The position numbers and the translations under genes were made by a program. From Mucilaginibacter sp. OK268 (GTDB taxonomy: Bacteria > Bacteroidota > Bacteroidia > Sphingobacteriales > Sphingobacteriaceae), in NCBI RefSeq assembly GCF_900103125.1, contig NZ_FNJV01000002.1, positions 310,001 through 374,000 of the forward strand: 64,000 nucleotides of DNA, in the 5' to 3' direction. How positions within the stretch are numbered: position 1 is the first letter of the stretch; every line of letters starts with the position of its first letter. Positions 17,446 through 24,748 of this stretch are shown in pieces. Under the pieces are notes generated by a model, which saw only the letters and a program-made list of their open reading frames with translations, did not search any database and had not been told where the DNA came from.

Positions 17446-17751
17446 ATGGCAAAGTTAAGTTTAACCCAGGCAGAATTAGCTGCCCTTGATGTATTGATCG
17501 CCGAGTTAAAAGGCGAAAGCAAATCGGTAGAAGCAGAAGTAGGAAGCGCCGCTTTCATTACTGCTGTAACAGCTGTAACAGCTAAAGTAATTAAAGTTAC
17601 TGTTAAAGCAACTCCGATTGTTATACAGGTAGCTACTGCTACTATCGGCGGTGCAGCGGTGAATGATGAAACAAGCAAAGAGCTTGCACACTATGCGAAA
17701 GAAGGTTTACCATTGGATAAACTGATCGAACTTCGCAAAAAATTTAATTAA
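17446..17751 (+). CDS. Short hydrophobic peptide, possible toxin or antimicrobial precursor
   Basis: 101 residues in three parts: an N-terminal amphipathic helix (1-32, MAKLSLTQAELAALD...), a segment almost entirely of Ala, Val, Thr, Ile and Lys (34-72, including the repeat TAVTAVTA and ending TIGGAAV), and a charged C-terminal helix (73-101, ending LIELRKKFN). There is no signal peptide and no cysteine. It is followed by a hairpin terminator and then SdpA-like and SdpB/HTTM-like genes. In Bacillus the SdpC toxin precursor is encoded beside SdpA and SdpB and its hydrophobic core is excised, so this gene is the natural candidate for the substrate. I recognise no family. The absence of cysteine differs from SdpC, whose mature peptide has a disulfide. 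Confidence 0.6.
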   Translation: MAKLSLTQAELAALDVLIAELKGESKSVEAEVGSAAFITAVTAVTAKVIKVTVKATPIVIQVATATIGGAAVNDETSKELAHYAKEGLPLDKLIELRKKFN

Positions 17752-17760
17752 TAACAGTGT

Positions 17761-17793
17761 AAGGAGGGTATGGGTACATGCCCTCCTTTTTTA
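17761..17793 (+). terminator. Hairpin terminator inside the peptide operon (attenuator)
   Basis: AAGGAGGG (17761-17768) pairs with CCCTCCTT (17781-17788), followed by TTTT. It lies 10 bases after the peptide stop and 19 bases before the SdpA-like gene. Partial read-through would give much more peptide mRNA than maturation-enzyme mRNA, as in many bacteriocin operons. Confidence 0.8.
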
Positions 17794-17811
17794 AACCAAA
17801 TCCTTTAAATT

Positions 17812-18363
17812 ATGATGGCAAAATTAAACTCCACTGTTATTTATGAGTTTATAGTAACAGTTTTCCTGGCTTGCTGGTTTTTGCTTACTATATTAAACCA
17901 GTTTAAGGACACCAAGCTTGCTGAGTTTATCAGGGTTAAGATTGATGTATTCGCACTAATACCCTTATGGACATTTTTTGCCCCACGCCCCGGTAAAACC
18001 GATTACCACTTATTGTACCGCGATAAAATTACCGAAGAACAATATAGTGAATGGTGTGAAATGGACATCACCGAAGAACGTACATTTTGGTCGTGGTTCT
18101 GGAACCCTGAAAAGCGCGACAAAAAAATATTATCAGATGTGGTTCAAAGCCTGGTATCCTGCATCCCCGATTACCGTAAAGCAACCGGCAATACCAATCT
18201 TCTGATGTTCTCGATGCCTTATATTATCGTGTTACATGCGGTTAGCCAGTGCAAAAAACAATCGCCAAACGTTTATCGGCAGTTTATGCTGGCCGAAACA
18301 AGTGGTTACCAGGAAACAAACCCTCCGGCATTAATCTTACTATCCGTTTTTCACCAAATATAA
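17812..18363 (+). CDS. SdpA-like membrane-anchored protein
   Basis: 183 residues with one N-terminal membrane helix (about 9-29), then a soluble region starting FALIPLWTFFAPRPG (47-61) and DYHLLYRD. A membrane helix followed by a W-x-F-F-x-x-x-P motif is, as I recall it, the signature of SdpA, which works with SdpB to process the SdpC toxin in Bacillus. The following gene is an SdpB/HTTM-type protein, which supports the call. The start could be either of two adjacent ATG codons. The family link is inferred from motif and context, not from a search. Confidence 0.6.
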   Translation: MMAKLNSTVIYEFIVTVFLACWFLLTILNQFKDTKLAEFIRVKIDVFALIPLWTFFAPRPGKTDYHLLYRDKITEEQYSEWCEMDITEERTFWSWFWNPEKRDKKILSDVVQSLVSCIPDYRKATGNTNLLMFSMPYIIVLHAVSQCKKQSPNVYRQFMLAETSGYQETNPPALILLSVFHQI

Positions 18364-18370
18364 ATTAGCC

Positions 18371-19192
18371 ATGATCGTACTTACAAATATTACACAACTT
18401 GTACTCATGATATTGAGCGTTGGGCTTTTTGTTTCGACGTTAGAGTACATCAAAAAGATTCAGATTTTTGCCCCCAACGGCTTACTTTCCTGGAATGTAA
18501 TGCAACTGAACTGGGGTCAGCGGAATCAAAAAACACTTTTAAAACCTTTTTTTAAATTATTCAGCCAATCGGGTTTGTCCACACTTTTTGTGATCAGATG
18601 CCTGCTGCTGGTTGGTTTGGTATTTTTCCCATTACAATCGGTGTTTGGCTGGGTATTGATCAGCCTACTGGCTGTAAGCTTGTTAACGAGTTCGTTGATA
18701 ACCCGGTACGGCAGTGATGGGTCAGACCAGATGAGCATGCTCATTGTTATTACCTTAGTTCTTTGTCACCTTCCGGGTTTAGCCAGCCCCAGACTTGCAG
18801 ATATTGGCTTATGGTTTATCGGTTTACAAGCTTGCCTATCATACAGTGTGGCGGGTATTGCCAAATTAGCTTCGGCCGAGTGGCGTGCTTCAACGGCTAT
18901 CAGAGATGTATTTTCTACAAAAACTTATGGATCGAAAAAGGCAACCCTGTTTCTTCAAAAATATCCGGCGGCTAACGGCTTCCTGTGCTGGAACGTGATG
19001 ATCATGGAAACCCTGTTTCCGTTATGTCTGTTTTTACCCTGGCCCTACGCCATGATCTTCCTGATCTGGGGTTTTACATTCCATTTTTTTACCGCGCTTA
19101 TCATGGGTTTAAATTCCTTTTTCTGGGCGTTTATGGCTACTTATCCGGCGCTTTACTTTATCAATCATCAAATGCCATGGCACCTGTTTTAG
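18371..19192 (+). CDS. HTTM-domain membrane protein, SdpB-like
   Basis: 273 residues with six to eight hydrophobic segments. The stretch LSYSVAGIAKLASAEWRAST (about 157-176) is the pattern of horizontally transferred transmembrane (HTTM) proteins, related to the membrane part of vitamin K-dependent gamma-carboxylase and to SdpB. It begins 7 bases after the SdpA-like gene and overlaps the next gene by 19 bases. In sdpABC, SdpB together with SdpA converts the precursor to active toxin; I infer a similar role on the peptide at 17446. Whether it has carboxylase chemistry is unknown. Confidence 0.75.
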   Translation: MIVLTNITQLVLMILSVGLFVSTLEYIKKIQIFAPNGLLSWNVMQLNWGQRNQKTLLKPFFKLFSQSGLSTLFVIRCLLLVGLVFFPLQSVFGWVLISLLAVSLLTSSLITRYGSDGSDQMSMLIVITLVLCHLPGLASPRLADIGLWFIGLQACLSYSVAGIAKLASAEWRASTAIRDVFSTKTYGSKKATLFLQKYPAANGFLCWNVMIMETLFPLCLFLPWPYAMIFLIWGFTFHFFTALIMGLNSFFWAFMATYPALYFINHQMPWHLF

Positions 19193-19596
19193 ATTATAGC
19201 AAGGATATTATCCTGTTTGATGGCGTGTGCAATTTCTGCAACAGCTACATCAACTATGTAATAGCGCATGACAAGGCCGATAGGTTTGCTTTTGCACCGC
19301 TGCAAAGCCATACTGCTACTCGCATGTCGGCCCGGTTCCAGACAGACTTTAAAGAGCTGAACAGCGTGGTAGTTATTCATGGCGATGAAGTATACACCCA
19401 CTCTAGCGCTGTAATTCATATTGTAAAAAACCTATCTACTATTTGGTTGCCACTGGCTTATTTAGCCTACCTCATACCGCCTTTTATCAGGAACAGGCTT
19501 TACACCGCCTTCGCCCATAAACGGTATGTATTGTTCGGCCAATCGGAAACCTGTATGGTACCGTCTATACAGGTCAGAAACAAATTTTTAAGCTAA
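19174..19596 (+). CDS. DCC-family thiol-disulfide oxidoreductase (DUF393)
   Basis: 140 residues from the ATG at 19174; a longer reading frame exists, but the sequence before MAPVLDYSKDI overlaps the HTTM gene and is unrelated. The motif LFDGVCNFC near residues 13-21 carries the CxxC pair (Cys18, Cys21) that gives the DCC family its name. These proteins have a thioredoxin-like fold and probably catalyse thiol-disulfide exchange. The 19-base overlap with the HTTM gene implies translational coupling; DCC and HTTM genes are often neighbours, which supports joint action. The peptide at 17446 has no cysteine, so the target may be another protein. Confidence 0.88.
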   Translation, partial: AMAPVLDYSKDIILFDGVCNFCNSYINYVIAHDKADRFAFAPLQSHTATRMSARFQTDFKELNSVVVIHGDEVYTHSSAVIHIVKNLSTIWLPLAYLAYLIPPFIRNRLYTAFAHKRYVLFGQSETCMVPSIQVRNKFLS

Positions 19597-19637
19597 TCCA
19601 CTATCTAAAATAAAATCTATCAAAACCATTTTTAATC

Positions 19638-20492
19638 ATGAAAAATCAAAAACTTAGCGCTACGGTACCACCAACCGCGCTTCAGTATGGGCTTTTTGTA
19701 CAAGCAGCACTTGACGTTTATACCCATCATCCAACGGTATTGAGTCCTACCCAGGATCAATACACAAGCTTTCCAGACGGGTATACCTTATTGGCTAACA
19801 TCCAGATGAACGATTTTTTTGGAACCGATAAAACCACTGCTTATTTTGGTTTTATTGCCGTTGATAATGCTAACCCCACCAGCATTGTTGTTGCTATCCG
19901 CGGAACAAAAAGCATCATGGAATGGTGGGACGATTTCCAGGTATCCTCTACACCCTGCCCATTCGCACCAAACTCAGGTAAAGTAGAAAGCGGCTTTTTA
20001 GAACTGTATAACAGTCTCCATATTTCGAGTCCGGGAAGTACTGGCAGCAACACTATTGCCCTGAGGGAAACCGTATTCACAGGTTTAAAAAGCGAATTTG
20101 ACCTGGGTCAATACAAACAGGTAACCATGGTTGGCCACAGCCTGGGATCGAGCCTGGTAACTTTATATGGCCTGGATATGGCGGCCCAAAACAGCAGCAA
20201 GGAAGTGATTATTTATACCTTCGCCTCGCCATGCACCGGTGATCAGGATTTTGTTAATTATTACAATACCATTATCCACGAAAGCTACCGCATTTACAAC
20301 GAACCGGATATCGTTCCTAAATCGCTGTTATTACTGGGTTACAGCCACGTTCCGGTAGGCATCGAGGTAAACTCCCTATTATATTCATGGATAATGCAAT
20401 CCATAGGATGCTTTCATTCACTGGGCACCTATTTATTCCTGGTGGGTGGTGAGGCAAGCCTTGTAGGTACCTGTACGGTTACTACACCGTAA
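19638..20492 (+). CDS. Class 3 lipase-like alpha/beta hydrolase (paralogue 1)
   Basis: 284 residues. The nucleophile elbow VGHSLGSS puts Ser168 at the centre; Asp224 in NEPDIVP and His260 in GCFHSLGTY are the likely triad partners, as in class 3 (fungal-type) lipases. The oxyanion-side motif AIRGTKSIMEWWDDF is also present. No signal peptide or membrane helix is visible, so it is probably cytoplasmic or released by another route. It follows the DCC gene by 41 bases and precedes a paralogue by 39. Possible roles are processing lipid-modified peptide, immunity, or acting as a lipid-degrading effector. Confidence 0.88.
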   Translation: MKNQKLSATVPPTALQYGLFVQAALDVYTHHPTVLSPTQDQYTSFPDGYTLLANIQMNDFFGTDKTTAYFGFIAVDNANPTSIVVAIRGTKSIMEWWDDFQVSSTPCPFAPNSGKVESGFLELYNSLHISSPGSTGSNTIALRETVFTGLKSEFDLGQYKQVTMVGHSLGSSLVTLYGLDMAAQNSSKEVIIYTFASPCTGDQDFVNYYNTIIHESYRIYNEPDIVPKSLLLLGYSHVPVGIEVNSLLYSWIMQSIGCFHSLGTYLFLVGGEASLVGTCTVTTP

Positions 20493-20531
20493 CAACTATA
20501 CTAATGACGTAATAGCACAAAAATTTCAACC

Positions 20532-21380
20532 ATGAAAAATCAAAAATTTGGTGTTATGCCCCCATCCGCGTTGGATTATGGGTATTTTGTAAAAGCGGCT
20601 TACGACGTTTATAATGCTTTACCCGATGTATTGAGTCCTACACAGGATCAATACCCGGAATTTCCAAGCGGCTATCGTTTGCTTTTCAACATTCAGATGA
20701 GCAATTTCTTTGGACCGATCTTAAAGCCGGTTTATTTCGGATTTGCCGCTATAGACCTGTCGAACCCTTCCAGTATCGTTATCGCCATCCGCGGCACCGT
20801 AGGCTGGATGGAGTGGTGGGATAACCTGCATGCCTATCCGGTGCCATGTCCGTTTGCACCTAACTCAGGTAATGTTGTAGCTGGCTTTTTAGACCTGTAT
20901 AACAGCCTTAAGATCCTGGCACCCGGAGTATCGTCGTTCGATAATGCTATTGCCCTGAGCGAAACCGTAGTTCCGGGTTTGAAAAGCGTATTTAACCTGG
21001 ATAATTATACCCAGGTAACCGTAGCCGGACATAGTTTGGGAGCAAGCCTGGCAACTTTATATGGTTTGCACATGGCGGCCACTAACAGCAAACGGTCAGT
21101 TGTTATTTACACCTACGCGTCACCATGTACCGGTAATCAGGACTTTGTAAATTATTACAATACCGTTATTTCTGAAAGCTACCGCATCTATAATGAACCC
21201 GACGTGGTGCCTAAAATTCTGCTGTGGTTGGGATACAGCGCTGTGCCTGTGGGTTTCGAGCTTAATTCTTTGCTTGATCCTAACGTAAAACAATCCATAG
21301 GGTGCTACCATTACCTCACCACTTACCTGTACTTATTAGGCGCACCGGCCAGCATTTTGGGTCCCTGTGCAACAACATAA
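20532..21380 (+). CDS. Class 3 lipase-like alpha/beta hydrolase (paralogue 2)
   Basis: 282 residues, colinear with the previous gene; Ser168 (AGHSLGAS), Asp224 (NEPDVVP) and His260 (GCYHYLTTY) fall at the same positions, so both copies should be active. It also lacks a signal peptide. Differences cluster in the surface between residues 58 and 75 and after 225, which may alter substrate choice. It is the last gene before a strong terminator and so closes the cluster. The duplication is old enough that the DNA has diverged throughout. Confidence 0.88.
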   Translation: MKNQKFGVMPPSALDYGYFVKAAYDVYNALPDVLSPTQDQYPEFPSGYRLLFNIQMSNFFGPILKPVYFGFAAIDLSNPSSIVIAIRGTVGWMEWWDNLHAYPVPCPFAPNSGNVVAGFLDLYNSLKILAPGVSSFDNAIALSETVVPGLKSVFNLDNYTQVTVAGHSLGASLATLYGLHMAATNSKRSVVIYTYASPCTGNQDFVNYYNTVISESYRIYNEPDVVPKILLWLGYSAVPVGFELNSLLDPNVKQSIGCYHYLTTYLYLLGAPASILGPCATT

Positions 21381-21422
21381 GCCCTTAATTTGTCTATATA
21401 TAATACCTACCCGTGAAAAGCA

Positions 21423-21455
21423 AAAGCCCGTAAATGGAAACATTTAGGGGCTTTG
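21423..21455 (+). terminator. Terminator after the lipase genes
   Basis: AAAGCCC-G-TAAATG pairs with CATTTA-G-GGGCTTT around a GAAA loop (21424-21454), with one G-G mismatch. It ends the peptide/SdpAB/lipase cluster. Confidence 0.8.
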
Positions 21456-21524
21456 TTATTAACACACAATTCATGATGGCTTAAACGTGAGTTTGCAGTA
21501 TAATGCTATTATTAGATCAAAAAA

Positions 21525-21779
21525 ATGCGTATCTCTTTTCCTAAAAAAATGTTCCAGCATTTTTATACCTGCCCTCTTGAGCAACTGGAAGAAGAGCTAT
21601 CCCGTTCCTCTATCCGGATGAAGTTACAGGACAGCCCCAAAACCGACGAAGACCGTGCGCTGTATCAAAATGAGCTGGACCGCCTGAGCGTACTCAAATA
21701 CATCAACCAGTTGCGTAAGGGTAAATTAAGCCGGGAAGATTTTGGACTGAAGGTAGAGCTGGCCGATACCCCGGCATAA
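21525..21779 (+). CDS. Small hypothetical protein, 84 residues
   Basis: No family recognised. It is highly charged and predicted helical (about 17-70), with no signal peptide or membrane segment. It starts 70 bases after the lipase terminator, and the promoter of the AraC gene begins 11 bases after its stop. The reading frame has ordinary codon use, which supports a real gene. Confidence 0.6.
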   Translation: MRISFPKKMFQHFYTCPLEQLEEELSRSSIRMKLQDSPKTDEDRALYQNELDRLSVLKYINQLRKGKLSREDFGLKVELADTPA

Positions 21780-21790
21780 AAAATTTAAAA

Positions 21791-21837
21791 CACTTCCGTT
21801 TTGTACAATTTCGTAAGCTCCATTCTTCATTTATTTG
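21791..21837 (+). promoter_or_regulatory. Promoter of the AraC gene with shared activator motif (copy A)
   Basis: The motif TTCCGTTTTGTACAATTTC begins at 21794 and contains the palindrome TTGTACAA. After TTTTG there are exactly 26 bases to TTTATTTG (21830-21837), which sits where TAnnTTTG is expected. Copies B and C have the same motif and spacing. Confidence 0.65.
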
Positions 21838-21957
21838 TACTGCTTATTTAAAAGTTAACTGAATGTAATAAGGTATGTATTTAACTGTCAAAAAGTTATT
21901 TTTCTTAACTTTATGTAGATAAATCATACTTCGGGATACGTTGCAATAGAACAACAG

Positions 21958-22776
21958 ATGATATTTAAAGAATTTGCACCGAGCGAGCGGCTTAAGCCTT
22001 ATATCAAATGCTTGTATTTTTACGAGTCGGGCTCGGCTGTGAACTATGATGACATTGTATTCCCCAGTGGTAACACCGAAATAATTTTCAACCTGGGGCA
22101 AGGCCATTGGCAGGCTAAAAAGGATGGCGCTTTTTATACCACCCCCCCTATCGAGCTCTGGGGGCAGGTCACCAAGCCGTTATCCATTAAATCAATAGGC
22201 GAAAACACGATGATGGGCGTACGGTTCTACCCACATTCGGCAGCTTATTTTTTTAATGAAAGCGTGGCCGAATTTAATAACGAGGTTGTTGATGCCAGCG
22301 ACCTGATGGGCGCATCATTGAAAACCCTGCATGCCCGCCTGCTGGATATCAATGATCTGGACAAAAGACTAGCCTTAATTGAAGAATATTTATGGAGCAG
22401 GCTGGTGCTGTTTGAAAAAAAGCATACCAAGATCAACTTCATTGGCCAAATTGTACATAGCTTATACAGCAACAACTCCGGCAACGAAAAAATAGAAGCT
22501 ATCTCGGTTCGTAACAATATATCGGCACGTTATCTCAATATGTTGTTTTCGCAATATACCGGACTACCACCTAAATTATTCTGTAAAATAAACCGCTTTC
22601 AGCACAGCCTGAACCTGGTAAATACCAACGGACAGAACCTTACCAACATCGCCTATGAGTCTGGTTATTTTGATCAGTCGCACTTTATTAGAGAGTTTAA
22701 GTCATTTACGGGCATAACACCCAATTCTTTTAATACCCAGGCATCTCCTATAAACCAGGTACTGGCTGGTAATTAA
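21958..22776 (+). CDS. AraC-family transcriptional regulator (DUF6597-type sensor domain)
   Basis: 272 residues. The N-terminal half, with AP(S)ERLKPYIKCLYFYES and FPSGNTEIIFNLGQ, is typical of the DUF6597 domain of Bacteroidota AraC regulators. The C-terminal half (about 165-265) has two helix-turn-helix units, the second with NLTNIAYESGYFDQSHFIREF and FTGITPNSF. The motif in its own promoter recurs before the next two genes at the same distance from the -7 element, so it probably activates itself and both neighbours. The effector is unknown. Confidence 0.9.
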   Translation: MIFKEFAPSERLKPYIKCLYFYESGSAVNYDDIVFPSGNTEIIFNLGQGHWQAKKDGAFYTTPPIELWGQVTKPLSIKSIGENTMMGVRFYPHSAAYFFNESVAEFNNEVVDASDLMGASLKTLHARLLDINDLDKRLALIEEYLWSRLVLFEKKHTKINFIGQIVHSLYSNNSGNEKIEAISVRNNISARYLNMLFSQYTGLPPKLFCKINRFQHSLNLVNTNGQNLTNIAYESGYFDQSHFIREFKSFTGITPNSFNTQASPINQVLAGN

Positions 22777-22870
22777 TCTTCCTTTTTTTATTATTTACTC
22801 ACTTGTTCAATTGTGGAGATTGAGCTCCTTTTGTGCACGTTTTTTAAATTACCCATCAATAAAAATAATC

Positions 22871-22916
22871 ATTACCGATTTGTACAATTTCCTGAAATAC
22901 TGGTGGTATAATTTTG
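22871..22916 (+). promoter_or_regulatory. Promoter with shared activator motif (copy B)
   Basis: ACCGATTTGTACAATTTC, 26 bases after TTTG to a perfect TAATTTTG -7 element (22909-22916), then GTATCAACAA. It drives the SnoaL-like gene at 22942. Confidence 0.7.
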
Positions 22917-22941
22917 TATCAACAAATAAAAATCAGCAAAA

Positions 22942-23322
22942 ATGAAATTAGCAAAAACACCTGAAGAGGTACACACAGCATTGGCAAACGCCTTTAACAC
23001 CGGAGATGTAAACACCGTATTGAGTATGTATGATGTTACCGGCATTATTGTTCCAGAGCCCGGTAAACCGGTTTCCGGAAAAGAAAACTTTGAAGAAGCC
23101 ATCAAAGGCATACTATCCATCAAAGGTAAAATGGATATTAAAACCGTTTACTGCATTCAGACAGGCGATATGGCTTTGGGTCGGTCTGAATGGAGCATTA
23201 CCGACAATGGCGAGGTTAAAATAAGCGCCAAAGGAATTGAGGTAATGAAACAACAGACCGATGGCAGCTGGAAAGTTTTATTCGACCACGCGTTTGGCGC
23301 CGAAACTAATCTTACCGCTTAA
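22942..23322 (+). CDS. SnoaL/DUF4440-like protein (NTF2 fold)
   Basis: 126 residues in the NTF2-like fold: an N-terminal helix (TPEEVHTALANAFNTGDVNTVLSMYD), a pocket segment FEEAIKGIL and a strand-rich C-terminus. Members bind or isomerise small molecules, but no catalytic residue assignment is possible here. It shares a promoter motif with the following PEP mutase-like gene and the AraC gene. Followed by a strong terminator. Function beyond the fold is inference. Confidence 0.8.
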   Translation: MKLAKTPEEVHTALANAFNTGDVNTVLSMYDVTGIIVPEPGKPVSGKENFEEAIKGILSIKGKMDIKTVYCIQTGDMALGRSEWSITDNGEVKISAKGIEVMKQQTDGSWKVLFDHAFGAETNLTA

Positions 23323-23340
23323 TATCAGCAACAATAACAC

Positions 23341-23370
23341 AAAGGGCCGGCGAATATGCCGGCCCTTTGT
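23341..23370 (+). terminator. Terminator after the SnoaL-like gene
   Basis: AAAGGGCCGG (23341-23350) pairs perfectly with CCGGCCCTTT (23359-23368) around an 8-base loop. It separates the gene from the promoter at 23386, so the next gene has its own start. Confidence 0.85.
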
Positions 23371-23385
23371 GTTTTAATAACCTAT

Positions 23386-23432
23386 CACTTCCGTTTTGTA
23401 CAATTTCCGGATAGCCAGCTACCCTAACTTTG
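23386..23432 (+). promoter_or_regulatory. Promoter with shared activator motif (copy C)
   Basis: CACTTCCGTTTTGTACAATT followed by TCC; the 26-base spacing leads to a perfect TAACTTTG -7 element (23425-23432) and GTATCAACAA, as in copy B. It drives the gene at 23458. Confidence 0.72.
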
Positions 23433-23457
23433 TATCAACAATAAAAAAAATAAGATC

Positions 23458-24231
23458 ATGAAGAATAAATTTGAGGCATTTTTAGCACTACATCAGCAAG
23501 CAGAACCATTACTCATAGGCAACGCCTGGAATGTGCAAAGCGCCAAAGTATTTGAGCAGAAAAATTTTAAAGCCATAGCCACATCCAGTCTCTCGGTAGC
23601 GGAAACTTTGGGTTATGAGGACGGACAGGATATGAGTTTTGAGGATTACCTGTTTGTAGTTAAACGCATCGCAGCATCGGTTTCCATCCCCTTCTCTGTC
23701 GACCTGGAAGGTGGTTATGGCGATACTCCTGAGCAAATAGCCGCTAACATTATCCAGTTATACCATTTGGGCGTATCGGGTATCAATATAGAGGATTCGG
23801 TTGTAGCTAAGGGACAACGGAGTATTGAGAGCGCCGGGATCTTTGCAGAAAAGCTTCGCCGGATATGTCAGCTCTTAGATGCAGAAAACATAAAGATATT
23901 CATCAATGTGCGTTCCGATTCCTTTTTGCTTGGTTTAGCCAATGCTTTGGAAGATGCGCTTAGCCGGATAAGTCTTTATCAAAATACGGGGGTACATGGT
24001 TTATTTTTCCCCTGCGTGAGCCAAATATCCGATATGCAAAAGCTTACCCAGAGCTCAAAGCTGCCCATCAATGTGATGTGCGTGCCCGGCTTACCCAATT
24101 TTAAAGAATTACAAAACGCCGGTGTAAAAAGAATCAGCATAGGCCCATTTTTGAACAAAGCTATTTACCAGAAAATGGGGGCTTCTATAGATCAAATGAA
24201 TGAGGAAGGCAGCTTTGACAGTCTTTTTTAA
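23458..24231 (+). CDS. Isocitrate lyase/PEP mutase-family protein
   Basis: 257 residues in the (beta/alpha)8 phosphoenolpyruvate mutase/isocitrate lyase superfamily. The stretches VDLEGGYGD (81-89) and GINIEDS hold acidic metal/substrate residues of the fold. The strict isocitrate lyase KKCGH motif is absent, so it is a small PEPM-like lyase, perhaps acting on 2-methylisocitrate, oxaloacetate or a related carboxylate. Its promoter matches that of the AraC gene and the SnoaL-like gene. The reaction is not predictable. Confidence 0.82.
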   Translation: MKNKFEAFLALHQQAEPLLIGNAWNVQSAKVFEQKNFKAIATSSLSVAETLGYEDGQDMSFEDYLFVVKRIAASVSIPFSVDLEGGYGDTPEQIAANIIQLYHLGVSGINIEDSVVAKGQRSIESAGIFAEKLRRICQLLDAENIKIFINVRSDSFLLGLANALEDALSRISLYQNTGVHGLFFPCVSQISDMQKLTQSSKLPINVMCVPGLPNFKELQNAGVKRISIGPFLNKAIYQKMGASIDQMNEEGSFDSLF

Positions 24232-24390
24232 ACTATACTTAAAAGATGGAAAGCCCCACCCAAACCCTCCTTGGTGGGGAGGAATTTTAAAAAAAGGGCG
24301 AAGTTAATTCTCCCCTTCCGCGAGAGATTATTACATGAGGGCTTTGCCGTTTAGAGGAGCCAGATAATCCTTGAACAGGTGGCCATTTTG
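24232..24390. other. Gap after the PEP mutase-like gene: GC-rich repeat fragments
   Basis: No gene. It holds GCCCCACCCAAACCCTCC with a following GGTGGGGAGG hairpin (about 24254-24283) and a TCTCCCCTTCCGCGAGAGA hairpin near 24310. A matching GCCCCCACCCAAACCCT piece occurs at 37992, also shortly before the 45-base repeat. Confidence 0.5.
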
Positions 24391-24493
24391 TTAAAAAGTG
24401 GGTTTACATGGTTTACACTTTTCATGGTTAACATCGACATATTTAATTGATTATCAAGTAAATATGATAAAATACAGTAAATTTATGTAAACC
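24391..24493. repeat. 45-bp near-identical repeat with TGTAAACC-type inverted ends, copy 1
   Basis: 24391-24435 differs from 38046-38090 at one base. GGTTTACAT (24401-24409) and ATGTAAACC (24485-24493) are inverted ends enclosing about 75 AT-rich bases. No ORF of note lies inside. Confidence 0.7.
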
Positions 24494-24686
24494 GACTTAT
24501 CCGCTCATTTAAGCGTCCACCCGGACTGCTATTCAAAGTCAAATACTTCAGCGCGGATTTACATTAACCAGCCCGGAGCAAAGATATTACTCAGGGCAAA
24601 CACATCTATAACAACAAAGACAACAGCACAAAGTAACCGGCATCTGATTATGCAAACCGACCCTTCGGGTATTGATCCCACTAAAT

Positions 24687-24724
24687 AAAAAAAGCGCGAT
24701 CTGTTGCAGATCGCGCTTTTTTTA
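24687..24724. terminator. Bidirectional terminator downstream of the TonB receptor
   Basis: GCGCGATCTG (24694-24703) pairs perfectly with CAGATCGCGC (24707-24716), flanked by A-rich and T-rich runs, so it works on both strands. It lies 25 bases after the minus-strand receptor gene. Confidence 0.9.
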
Positions 24725-24748
24725 TTTATTAGAATATTTAGTCTTTCC

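Noticed and set aside
18985..19173. Extended N-terminus of the DCC protein
   Set aside because: This part overlaps the HTTM gene in another frame. The DCC domain begins right after the ATG at 19174.
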